Part shown: positions 8,658 to 16,294 of the stretch, in pieces
Position numbering within the stretch: the stretch's first letter is position 1
How the letters are laid out: every line of letters begins with the position of its first letter
Source of the DNA: Agromyces aurantiacus
GTDB lineage: Bacteria > Actinomycetota > Actinomycetes > Actinomycetales > Microbacteriaceae
Length of the DNA: 64,000 nucleotides
Assembly: GCF_016907355.1 (NCBI RefSeq)
Contig: NZ_JAFBBW010000001.1
Location: 1,798,001 to 1,862,000, forward strand
Direction of reading: 5' to 3'
Program-made: the position numbers and the translations under genes
The notes under the pieces: model-generated
Database searches by the model: none
The model's input: the letters and a program-made list of their open reading frames with translations, nothing else
Told to the model about the DNA's origin: nothing

Positions 8658-9782
8658 CTACCACTCGCCGTCGTTGAGCGCCGGCCGCGCGCGGAGGTAC
8701 TGCAGCGGCCACATCGACGTGTCGGCGCCGAGTTCGTGCGCCGCGCGCATCGCGAAGTGCGGGTCGCGCATCATCGCCTTGCCGAACATCACCGCGTCGG
8801 CGGCACCGGATGCCACGAGCTCCTCGGCCTGCGCGGGCGTCGTGATCCGCCCCACCGCGGAGACCGACACGCCCGCGCGCCCGCCGACGAACTCGGCGTG
8901 CGCGGCCTGGTACGCCGGTCCGACGGGGATCCGCACGTCGCGGACGAGGCCGCCGGTGGAGATGTCGAAGAAGTCGGCCCCGAGCTCGGCGGCGCAGCGT
9001 GCGACCGTCGCGGTCTGCTCCTCGTCCCACCCGCCGGGTGCCCAGTCGGTGGCCGAGAACCGGACGAACAGCGGCATCCGCTCGCCGATCTCGGCGCGCA
9101 CGGCGCGCACGATCTCGAGCAGCAGGCGAGCGCGGTTCTCGAGCGGCCCGCCCCAGCGGTCCTCGCGGAGGTTCGACAGCGGCGAGAGGAACTCGTGCAC
9201 CAGGTAGCCGTGCGCGGCGTGCACCTCGACGAGGTCGAAGCCGGAGGCGACCGCCCGCCGCGCCGCGAGGCGGAACGCCTCGATGATCGCGAGGATGCCG
9301 TCCTCGTCGAGTGCGACCGGTTCGCGCAGGCCCTCGAACGCGATCGCCGACGGCGCGAGCGTGCTCCATCCGCCCTCCTCGAGGGGCTGCGAACCCGGTC
9401 GGCGCAGGTGCTCCTGCCACACCGAGGCCTTGCGGCCGGCGTGCGCGAGCTGGATTCCGGATGCCGCGCCCTGCGATCGGATGAAGCGCGTGATGCGCGC
9501 CCAGGCCTCCGCCTGCCGGTCGTTCCAGAGGCCCGTGTCGTGGTCGGAGATGCGGCCCTCGGGCGTGACCGCGGTCGCCTCGGCGATCACGAGCCCGGCG
9601 CCGCCCGCCGCCATCGCGCCGAGGTGCACGAGGTGCCAGTCGTGGGGCACGCCGTCGAGCTCGGTCACCGAGTACTGGCAGAGCGGCGGCACCCAGACCC
9701 GGTTGCGGATCTCGAGGCCGCGGATCGTGATCGGCCGGAACAGGGCGGGCGTCTCGGGCGCGGACGAGGATTCGGCGCTCAC
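8658..9782 (-). CDS. NADH:flavin oxidoreductase / old yellow enzyme, YqjM type
   Basis: A 374-aa FMN-dependent ene-reductase-like TIM barrel. Recognisable motifs in order are LFRPITIRGLEIRNRVWVPPLCQYS (with the YqjM-type Cys that tunes FMN), IQLAHAGRKAS, VEVHAAHGYLVHEFLSPLSN, REDRWGGPLENRARL, VRFSATDW and GAADAVMFGKAMMRDPH. These proteins reduce activated C=C bonds with NAD(P)H; the natural substrate is usually unknown. The start is GTG 9782, overlapping the stop of the HAD gene (GTGA), so the two are translationally coupled. A longer in-frame option has no support because homology begins at ALFRP. Confidence 0.93.
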   Translation of the reverse strand: MSAESSSAPETPALFRPITIRGLEIRNRVWVPPLCQYSVTELDGVPHDWHLVHLGAMAAGGAGLVIAEATAVTPEGRISDHDTGLWNDRQAEAWARITRFIRSQGAASGIQLAHAGRKASVWQEHLRRPGSQPLEEGGWSTLAPSAIAFEGLREPVALDEDGILAIIEAFRLAARRAVASGFDLVEVHAAHGYLVHEFLSPLSNLREDRWGGPLENRARLLLEIVRAVRAEIGERMPLFVRFSATDWAPGGWDEEQTATVARCAAELGADFFDISTGGLVRDVRIPVGPAYQAAHAEFVGGRAGVSVSAVGRITTPAQAEELVASGAADAVMFGKAMMRDPHFAMRAAHELGADTSMWPLQYLRARPALNDGEW

Positions 9783-10414
9783 GCGGCGAGCTCCCGCAGC
9801 CACGCCTCGAGGCCCGCCGCATGCGTGAACACGTGCCCGTCGCCCCCGACCGCCCGCGCACCCTCGACGTTCACGGCCTTGTTGTCGACGAACAGGAACT
9901 CGGACGGCGAGATGCCGAGCTCGGCCATGACGTGGCCGTAGATCTCGGCGCCCGGCTTGACCATGCCGAGCTCGCCGCTGACGAACACGCGCTCGAACAG
10001 CGGCGCGAAGGACCCGTGCCGGAGCCACCCCCCGAAGTCGGCGCCCGCGTTCGAGAGCAGCGCCATCCGCGTGCCGCCGTCGTGCAGGGCGTGCAGCACG
10101 GCCAGCGTGGCGGGGTCGACGCTCAGCCAGCTGCGATGGTCGATCGCCCACAGCTCGTGCAGGTCGATGGCGGTCCAGGCCGTGCCGAGGTCGTCGGCGA
10201 CGCGGCGCCAGTACGCCGCGATCGACAGCGTGCCCCGGTCGAGGTCGTCGCGATGCGCCCAGTACGCCGGCCAGAACGACTCGGGGTCGGCGCCGGCGCG
10301 GGCGAGGAGCGTGGCGCGATCCGCCTCGGAGGGCGCGTGCGAGATGACCTCGCCGTAGTCGAACACCACCAGGCGCGGGGACAGGCTGATCGGCGCGGAA
10401 CTCGTCGGGGGCAT
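9779..10414 (-). CDS. HAD-superfamily hydrolase, subfamily IA-like
   Basis: A 211-aa protein starting MPPTSSAPISLSPRLVVFDYGEVISH. Motif I reads DYGEV: the nucleophile Asp is present, but the second Asp (general acid/base) is replaced by Gly, as in haloacid-dehalogenase/epoxide-hydrolase-N-like members. Motif II is ALLSNAGADF, the motif III Lys is in GMVKPGAEIY, and motif IV is FLFVDNKAVNVEGA. The cap sits between motifs I and II. ATG 10414 is preceded by AGGTTGAAG and is preferred over a TTG three codons upstream. It is coupled to the flavoprotein gene by a GTGA overlap and divergent from nnrD with only 23 bp between starts. Confidence 0.85.
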   Translation of the reverse strand: MPPTSSAPISLSPRLVVFDYGEVISHAPSEADRATLLARAGADPESFWPAYWAHRDDLDRGTLSIAAYWRRVADDLGTAWTAIDLHELWAIDHRSWLSVDPATLAVLHALHDGGTRMALLSNAGADFGGWLRHGSFAPLFERVFVSGELGMVKPGAEIYGHVMAELGISPSEFLFVDNKAVNVEGARAVGGDGHVFTHAAGLEAWLRELAA

Positions 10415-10425
10415 GCTCTTCAACC

Positions 10426-10431
10426 TATCGT
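10426..10431 (+). promoter_or_regulatory. -10 element of a probable leaderless nnrD promoter
   Basis: TATCGT ends 6 nt before the nnrD ATG. It sits within the 23-bp gap to the divergent HAD gene, so the two promoters must overlap each other's coding starts. Confidence 0.4.
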
Positions 10432-10437
10432 TGGGTC

Positions 10438-11310
10438 ATGGCAACGGGGACGTGGCGGGAGTGGACCGCCGACGACGCATCCGAGTGGCTCAGCGCTCCG
10501 AGCGCCGACGACGACAAGTACCGCCGCGGCGTGCTCGGCGTGATCACGGGCTCGCCCGACTTCCCGGGCGCGGCGGTGCTCGGTGTCGAGGCGGCCCACC
10601 GGACGGGGGTCGGGATGGTGCGCTTCACCGGTCCGCGCGCCGTGCGCCAGGCCGTGCTCGCCGCGCGACCGGAGACCGTCGGCGTGCCCGGGCGCGTGCA
10701 GGCCTGGCTGCTGGGCTCGGGGATGGACACCGACCACCGGTCGTTCCTGCTCGCCGGCGACCTCCAGCACGCCCTCGCGTCGGGCGAGCCGACCGTGCTC
10801 GATGCCGGTGGGCTCGACCTCGTCGGGAGCCACACCGCCCCGACCGTCATCACGCCGCATGCGCGGGAGCTCGCCCGGCTGCTGAACGACCGCGACATCG
10901 ACGCCACGGTCGAGGAGGTCGAGGCCGATCCGGCCGGATGGGCCGCCCGCGCCGCCGAGGAACTGCGCGTCGCGGTGCTGCTCAAGGGTGCCGTCACCCA
11001 CGTCTGCGACCCGGACGGCACGCGCCTCACGGTGACGGCGTCGACCCACTGGCTGGCCAGCGCCGGCACGGGAGACGTGCTCGGCGGGATCGTCGGTGCC
11101 CTCGCGGCGACGCACCACGAGCGGCTCGCGACCCACGCGACGGCGATCACGTACCTCGCCGCGACGGCCGCGTTCGTCCACTCCGAGGCCGCGCGCCGTG
11201 CGAGCGAGGCGTGGGAGGGCGGCCCCGTCACGGCGATGGACGTCGCGCACGCCATCCCGCCCGTCATCGGCCGCCTGCTGCGCGGCGAGGCCCGATCCCC
11301 GCGTCCGTGA
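10438..11310 (+). CDS. nnrD: ADP-dependent NAD(P)H-hydrate dehydratase
   Basis: A 290-aa carbohydrate-kinase-like (YjeF C-terminal/CARKD) protein that repairs hydrated NADH and NADPH using ADP or ATP. Diagnostic segments are YRRGVLGVITGSPDFPGAAVLGVEAAHRTGVGMVRF, PTVLDAGGLDLV, ITPHARELARLL, AVLLKGAVTHV and the nucleotide/anion-hole motif ASAGTGDVLGGIVGAL (near residue 200-215). The epimerase (YjeF N-terminal) domain is absent, so that activity must be encoded elsewhere. The next gene starts at a GTGA overlap. Confidence 0.92.
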   Translation: MATGTWREWTADDASEWLSAPSADDDKYRRGVLGVITGSPDFPGAAVLGVEAAHRTGVGMVRFTGPRAVRQAVLAARPETVGVPGRVQAWLLGSGMDTDHRSFLLAGDLQHALASGEPTVLDAGGLDLVGSHTAPTVITPHARELARLLNDRDIDATVEEVEADPAGWAARAAEELRVAVLLKGAVTHVCDPDGTRLTVTASTHWLASAGTGDVLGGIVGALAATHHERLATHATAITYLAATAAFVHSEAARRASEAWEGGPVTAMDVAHAIPPVIGRLLRGEARSPRP

Positions 11311-12608
11311 CGGACCGGCCGGGTTCGGACCCGATGGCGGAGGACGTCGTCGACGCGGTCGATGGCCGGCGCCGGCCCGCTCGGCTGCGCCGGGCGCTCG
11401 GCGGACGCGGGGCGCTCTGGGCGGCGTTCGCCGTGGTGCACGTGGCGCTGGTGGCAATCAACCTGTCGGGCGCCGGCAACGCGCTCGGCGACGTGACCCT
11501 CGTGTACCGCGTGTGGGCCGAGACCGCGCAGCACGGCTGGGTGCGCATGGGCATCGACGTGCCCTGGGTGTACCCGATCCTCGCGTTCGCGCCCATGACC
11601 GCCGCGCTCGCCTTCGGCTCCGAGTGGTACGGAGCGACGTGGCTCGGCCTCGTGACCGTGCTCGACGCGATCGCGTTCGGCGTGCTGCTCGGCTCCGGGA
11701 CGCTCTCGCGCCGCCGTCGCGCCGCCGCGTGGTGGTGGGTCGCGTTCCTCGTCCTCCTCGGGCCGATCGCACTCGGCCGCATCGATGCGGTGACGGTGCC
11801 GTTCGCCGTCGTCGGACTGCTGTGGGCGGCGGGGCGCCCGCGCGTCGCGGCAGCGCTGCTCACCATCGGGGCGTGGATCAAGGTCTGGCCGGCCGCGCTG
11901 GTGGCCGCGCTCGTGGTGGCCTCGCGCCGCCGCGGCGAGGTCGTCATCGTCGCGGCGGCGCTCACGGCCGGGATCCTCGGCGTGAGCGTGCTCGCGGGCT
12001 CGGGCGGAAACGCGCTCGGGTTCGTCGCCGAGCAGGCGGGCCGCGGGCTGCAGGTCGAGTCGCCCTTCGCGGTGCCGTGGCTGTGGTGGATCGTCGGGGG
12101 GACGAGGGAGGCGACGATCGCCTACGACCGCGACATCCTGACGTTCCAGATCGAGGGTCCGGGGGCGGACGCCGCGGCCGCCCTCACGACGCCGGTGATG
12201 GCGCTCGGCGCGGTGCTCGTCCTCGTGGCGGGCCTCCGCGCGGCGCGGCGCGGCGCGCACCTCGTCGCGCTCCTCCCGCCGCTCGCGCTCGCGTTCACCA
12301 CGGTGCTCATCGTGGCCAACAAGGTCGGTTCGCCGCAGTTCGTCACGTGGCTGGCCGCGCCCGTGATCCTGGGGATCGTGCTCGGGGGCGGCCGTCACCT
12401 GGTGCCGGCGGGCCTCGCGCTCGCGATCGCGGTGCTCACCCAGGTGATCTACCCGTACTGGTACGGCTGGCTGCTGATCGCCAACCCGGGGTTCGTGGTG
12501 GTCCTCACGGTCAAGGTGGTGCTGCTGGTGCTCCTCCTCCTGTGGGCGGTGCGCGCGGTGTGGCAGGCTGGTTCTGCGCGCACGCCGTCGGACGAGTCCG
12601 CGGCCTAG
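11307..12608 (+). CDS. Multi-pass membrane glycosyltransferase, GT87/DUF2029-like
   Basis: A 433-aa protein with about 10-11 hydrophobic segments, from LWAAFAVVHVALVAINLSG to VVVLTVKVVLLVLLLLWAVRAVW. The layout (an acidic loop after the first membrane segment, WIKVWPAALVAAL, and a long extracytoplasmic loop near QVESPFAVPWLWW) matches polyprenyl-phosphate-dependent mannosyl/arabinosyl transferases of the DUF2029/GT87 group. GTG 11307 overlaps the nnrD stop (GTGA); ATG 11334 is an alternative. A role in cell-envelope glycan or lipoglycan synthesis is inferred; acceptor and donor are unknown. Confidence 0.75.
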   Translation: MTDRPGSDPMAEDVVDAVDGRRRPARLRRALGGRGALWAAFAVVHVALVAINLSGAGNALGDVTLVYRVWAETAQHGWVRMGIDVPWVYPILAFAPMTAALAFGSEWYGATWLGLVTVLDAIAFGVLLGSGTLSRRRRAAAWWWVAFLVLLGPIALGRIDAVTVPFAVVGLLWAAGRPRVAAALLTIGAWIKVWPAALVAALVVASRRRGEVVIVAAALTAGILGVSVLAGSGGNALGFVAEQAGRGLQVESPFAVPWLWWIVGGTREATIAYDRDILTFQIEGPGADAAAALTTPVMALGAVLVLVAGLRAARRGAHLVALLPPLALAFTTVLIVANKVGSPQFVTWLAAPVILGIVLGGGRHLVPAGLALAIAVLTQVIYPYWYGWLLIANPGFVVVLTVKVVLLVLLLLWAVRAVWQAGSARTPSDESAA

Positions 12609-12646
12609 CGGGCTGCGCGGCGCGCGTCGCGTGGGAGGAGGAACCC

Positions 12647-12955
12647 ATGCTGGTCGCGTTCTCGGTCGCTCCGAGCGGAACGGGTCGCACGGACGGTTCG
12701 GTGCACGATGCGGTCGCCGAGGCCGTGCGGATCGTCCGGGAGTCGGGGCTTCCGAACCGGACGACGTCGATGTTCACCGAGATCGAGGGGGAGTGGGACG
12801 AGGTCTTCGCGGTGATCCGCGAGGCGTGCGAGGCGGTCGGCGACTACGGGTCGCGCGTGTCCCTCGTGCTCAAGGCCGACATCCGTCCGGGCTTCACGAA
12901 CGAGCTGGAGGGCAAGGTCGACCGGCTCGAGGCCGCGCTCGAGAACGACGGCTGA
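12647..12955 (+). CDS. Thiamine-binding-like protein of the YqgV/MTH1187 family
   Basis: A 102-aa protein with the compact ferredoxin-like fold of the MTH1187/YkoF family: MLVAFSVAPSGTGRTDGSVHDAVAEAVRIVRESGL, then TTSMFTEIEGEWDEVFAVIREAC and RVSLVLKADIRPGFTNELEGKVDRLE. Relatives bind thiamine or hydroxymethylpyrimidine. The start is fixed by a strong GGAGGAGG ribosome binding site. It follows the glycosyltransferase by 38 bp and may be co-transcribed. Confidence 0.82.
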   Translation: MLVAFSVAPSGTGRTDGSVHDAVAEAVRIVRESGLPNRTTSMFTEIEGEWDEVFAVIREACEAVGDYGSRVSLVLKADIRPGFTNELEGKVDRLEAALENDG

Positions 12956-13011
12956 CACCGCCGGGGCGCCGGGTGGGTCCCGCCCGGCGCCGCGAGGGGT
13001 CGCGGCGATTC

Positions 13012-13025
13012 TCGAATCGATTCGA
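13012..13025. promoter_or_regulatory. Perfect 14-bp palindrome, likely operator of the MFS gene
   Basis: TCGAATCGATTCGA is a perfect palindrome that ends 7 bp upstream of a CATGAT -10 element (13033-13038), itself 6 nt before the GTG start. It would cover the -35 region. The cognate regulator is unknown. Confidence 0.5.
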
Positions 13026-13044
13026 TCCGTGGCATGATCGAACG

Positions 13045-14319
13045 GTGACCCACGCTCCCGACGGGCCGACGACGCTGTCGCCGGCCCGCATCCGTCTCGC
13101 CCTCATCGCCCTCGCGATGGGCGGCTTCGGCATCGGCGCGACCGAGTTCGTCGCGATGGGCCTGCTGCCCGACATGGCGGTCGACCTGCTGCCCGGGCTC
13201 GCGGCCGAGTCGGCCGACGCCGCGAACGCGGCGGCGGGCTGGATCATCTCGGCCTACGCGCTCGGCGTCGTGGTCGGCGCCCCGACGATCGCCGCGGCCG
13301 CCGCGCGGTGGCCCCGCAAGCGGCTGCTGCTCGCCCTCCTCGCGGCGTTCAGCCTCGGCACTATCGCGTCGGCGCTGCTGCCCACCTTCGAACTCGTGGT
13401 CGCCGCGCGCTTCGTCGCCGCGCTCCCGCACGGCGCCTACTTCGGCATCGCCTCGCTCGTCGCGGCGAACCTCATGGGTCCCGGCAAGCGCGCCCGCGGC
13501 GTGGCGCTCGTGCTCTCCGGCCTCACCATCGCGAACGTCGTCGGCGTGCCCCTGATCACCTGGCTCGGCCAGCAGGCCGGATGGCGCGTGGCCTACCTCG
13601 CGGTCGCGGGCATCTTCGTCGCGACCTTCCTCGCCGTGCTCGCCGCCGTGCCCTGGCAGCCGGGCGACCCGTCGGCGACCATGGTGCGCGAGCTGCGGAT
13701 CTTCACGCGCGTCCAGGCGTGGTTCGCCCTCGCGATCGGCGCCATCGGGTTCGGCGGCCTGTTCGCGGTGTACAGCTACGTCGCGCCGCTCGCGACCGAG
13801 GTCACCGGGCTGCCCGCGTCGCTCGTGCCGCTCATCCTCGTGGTGTTCGGCCTCGGCATGACGATCGGCAACCTCGTCGGCGGGCGCCTCGCCGACTGGA
13901 GCGTCCGCCGATCGATGCACCTGTTCTTCGCCACGCTCGCCGGGGCGCTCGTGCTCACGGCGCTCACCGCGCAGCATCCGCTCGGCCTCGCCTCGGGGGT
14001 GTTCCTGGTCGGGGCCTCCTCGGCGGCGCTCTCGCCGACCATCCAGGCGCGCCTCATGGACGTCGCGCGCGACAGCCAGTCGATCGCCGCGGCGCTGAAC
14101 CACTCGGCCCTGAACATCGGCAACAGCCTCGGCGCGATGGTCGGCGGGATCGTCATCGCCGCGGGGCTCGGCTACGTCGCCCCGGTGTGGGTCGGACTGC
14201 TCTTCACGATCGCGGGCAGCGCGCTCGCGGTGGCGACGTTCGCCCTCGATCGCGCGCGGCAGCGCCGCGGCATCCCGCTGCCGTCGGTCACCGGCGCCAT
14301 CGGGGCCGTCGGGGACTGA
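13045..14319 (+). CDS. MFS exporter, DHA1/AraJ-like
   Basis: A 424-aa protein with about 12 membrane segments. The N-terminus IALAMGGFGIGATEFVAMGLLPDMA is the DHA1 signature of AraJ/YdhP/chloramphenicol-exporter relatives. The loop between segments 2 and 3 has RWPRKRLLL, and segment 5 has the antiporter-like VVAARFVAALPHGAYFG. Such proteins expel drugs or sugars by proton antiport. The likely GTG start follows a -10 element by 6 nt and a perfect palindrome by about 20 bp, suggesting leaderless, repressor-controlled expression. Substrate unknown. Confidence 0.88.
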   Translation: MTHAPDGPTTLSPARIRLALIALAMGGFGIGATEFVAMGLLPDMAVDLLPGLAAESADAANAAAGWIISAYALGVVVGAPTIAAAAARWPRKRLLLALLAAFSLGTIASALLPTFELVVAARFVAALPHGAYFGIASLVAANLMGPGKRARGVALVLSGLTIANVVGVPLITWLGQQAGWRVAYLAVAGIFVATFLAVLAAVPWQPGDPSATMVRELRIFTRVQAWFALAIGAIGFGGLFAVYSYVAPLATEVTGLPASLVPLILVVFGLGMTIGNLVGGRLADWSVRRSMHLFFATLAGALVLTALTAQHPLGLASGVFLVGASSAALSPTIQARLMDVARDSQSIAAALNHSALNIGNSLGAMVGGIVIAAGLGYVAPVWVGLLFTIAGSALAVATFALDRARQRRGIPLPSVTGAIGAVGD

Positions 14320-14331
14320 CGCCCGGCCGCG

Positions 14332-14985
14332 TCACTCCGACTGCAACAGGATCCCGTCGGCGATCGCGCGCTTGCGCAGCGCGACCTTCGTGCCGACGTC
14401 GTACCCCGCGAGGCGGTACTTCTCGCGGATGCGCTTGAGGTAGCTCTTCGCGGTCTCCTCCGAGATCCCGAGCTGGAACGCGACCGCCTTCACGGGCTGG
14501 CCCGCGCCGTACAGCGCCATCACCCGGCGTTCCTGCGCGCTCAGCCGCGGGGCGGCGCCGTCCCCGTCGAGCGCGTCCTCGAGCTCGCGGCTGAGGTACG
14601 ACTCGCCGCGCTGCGCGGCGCGGATGGCCTCGACGATCGTCTCGACGGGTTCCGACTTCACGAGGTATCCGAGCGCGCCCGCGCCGAGCGCCTCGCGCAC
14701 CACGGCGGGCTCGGAGTAGGTGCTCATCAGCATCGTGCGCACGCCCGCCGACTTCAGCGTCGACAGCTTGATGGAGATCGGGATGTTGTCGCGCAGGTCG
14801 AGGTCGAGCAGGACCACGTCGACGGGGAACTCGGGGTGCGCGAGCAGCTCGGACCACGACGGCACGGCCGCCACGAGCTCGACGTCGGACGCCGCCCCCC
14901 GCAACCACTCGGAGAGCGCACCCAGCAGCATGCGATGGTCGTCGACGATCGCGAGCCGGATGCGCGGCAGTTCGGTTTCGGGCAC
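14332..14985 (-). CDS. LuxR/NarL-family response regulator
   Basis: A 217-aa two-component regulator. The receiver domain (about 8-130) has the acidic pair in IVDDH, the phosphoacceptor Asp in VVLLDLDLRDN, and the conserved Lys in GYLVKSEPVET. The C-terminal LuxR-type HTH (about 150-210) reads LSAQERRVMALYGAGQPVKAVAFQLGISEETAKSYLKRIREKY. GTG 14985 has GAGGGGAG in front of it. It lies 1 nt after the stop of the membrane protein gene and is third in the operon with the kinase. Target genes are not evident. Confidence 0.92.
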   Translation of the reverse strand: MPETELPRIRLAIVDDHRMLLGALSEWLRGAASDVELVAAVPSWSELLAHPEFPVDVVLLDLDLRDNIPISIKLSTLKSAGVRTMLMSTYSEPAVVREALGAGALGYLVKSEPVETIVEAIRAAQRGESYLSRELEDALDGDGAAPRLSAQERRVMALYGAGQPVKAVAFQLGISEETAKSYLKRIREKYRLAGYDVGTKVALRKRAIADGILLQSE

Positions 14986-14986
14986 G

Positions 14987-16294
14987 TCATGCTCCCCTCG
15001 GGTAGGCGGCGCTGGGCGGCGCCGAGGTGCCTCCACGGACCGTGGGCTCGATCCGGCAGTCGACGTCGACCCGGAAGCCGTCGGGCTCCAGGGCGACCTC
15101 GTGTCCTCCGACACTATCGAGTGACTCCCACGTCGCGGCGTCGACCTTCCGCGCCGGGATGCCGGAGACCTCGAATCTGATGGCGACACGGGCGGCATCG
15201 GCGAGCGTGCGCGGCGGCTCTTCGACGTCGTCGGCCTCGGCGTCGCGGCAGGTGACCCTGACCTCGAGCGGCGGCTCGGTCGACGTGCGCCGGCGCTGGC
15301 CGGCGATGAGCCAGACGGCGAGCAGCAGCCCGTCGCGCTGCGACGGCGAGAGCAGCCCGGCGAGCCCGTTCGGGTCGTCCACCGTGACGCGGCGGCTGAG
15401 GTACGCGGACTCGGTGACCGCGTGGCGCAGCCACGTGTCGGTGCGGCCCTCGATGAGGCGGATGCGCAGGCGGGCCGCGAGCTGGCCCGCCCGTTCGGCG
15501 TCCTCGGGCGGCAGCGGGATGGCGATCCGACCCGACCCGACGTCGTCGAGCAGCGACTCGGCGTCGTAGTCGAGCTCCGCGAGCTCCTCCGAGGCTCGCA
15601 TGCCGACGGCCGACCGGGGCGTGGCCACGGTGGACTGGACGAGCGAGAGGTCGAGCTCGCGGCCCACGAGCCGTCGGAACCCGCGGACCGCGACGGTCAC
15701 GAGCACCACGGGCACCACGGCGCTCGCCGCGACGGCCAGCCCCACGACGGTCGTCGTCCCGGCCTCGGGAGCCTGCAGCAGCGCCGCGACGGCCAGCACC
15801 CCGGCGATGGCCGAGGCGGCGGCGACCGGTGAGCGCGTCTCGCGCAGGGCCGCGACCGGCATGAGCACCGCGGCGGCCGCGGGTGCGGCGGTGGGCGTGA
15901 TCCCGAGCGGCAGCTGCGGCGCGGTCGCGGCGACGTCGAGCGAGACCGGCACGGCCAGCCCGACCAGCAGCCCCACGAGGACGCCGTCGGAGACCTGGCT
16001 GATGCCGCGCGTGGCGACGACCGCGACGATCGTGACGACCGCGAGCGCGATCCACGCCGGCACGGGGCTCGAGCCCGGCGGGTAGGTCGCCGCGAGGCCG
16101 ATGGCATGCACGAGGTGCGCGAGGACGATCGCGGCTGCGGCGAGGCCGACGCCGGTCGCCAGGCGGCGCCCGCCGTGCGCGCTCCGGATGTCCTCGGCGG
16201 CGCGGGCCGAGCGCGTCGGCCGGCGGAACTGGCTCTCGTGCGTGGTGTCGCGCGCCGCCTCGTCCTCCGCGGCGGAGCGTCGGAGCAGGTTCAC
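14987..16294 (-). CDS. Kinase-like membrane protein lacking catalytic motifs, between HK and RR genes
   Basis: A 435-aa protein I cannot assign to a named family. After a short charged N-terminus, about six hydrophobic segments (residues about 45-210) are followed by a roughly 220-residue cytoplasmic part. That part includes LDYDAESLLDDVGSGRIAIPLPPEDAERAGQLAARLRIRLIEG, LLSPSQRDGLLLAVWLIAGQ and a strand-rich end. The architecture parallels a sensor kinase, but no phospho-acceptor His, N box (NxxxH) or G1/G2 glycine motifs can be found. GTG 16294 overlaps the kinase TGA (GTGA), and the response regulator starts 1 nt after its stop. A degenerate kinase acting as sensor or modulator is my inference. 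Confidence 0.7.
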   Translation of the reverse strand: MNLLRRSAAEDEAARDTTHESQFRRPTRSARAAEDIRSAHGGRRLATGVGLAAAAIVLAHLVHAIGLAATYPPGSSPVPAWIALAVVTIVAVVATRGISQVSDGVLVGLLVGLAVPVSLDVAATAPQLPLGITPTAAPAAAAVLMPVAALRETRSPVAAASAIAGVLAVAALLQAPEAGTTTVVGLAVAASAVVPVVLVTVAVRGFRRLVGRELDLSLVQSTVATPRSAVGMRASEELAELDYDAESLLDDVGSGRIAIPLPPEDAERAGQLAARLRIRLIEGRTDTWLRHAVTESAYLSRRVTVDDPNGLAGLLSPSQRDGLLLAVWLIAGQRRRTSTEPPLEVRVTCRDAEADDVEEPPRTLADAARVAIRFEVSGIPARKVDAATWESLDSVGGHEVALEPDGFRVDVDCRIEPTVRGGTSAPPSAAYPRGA

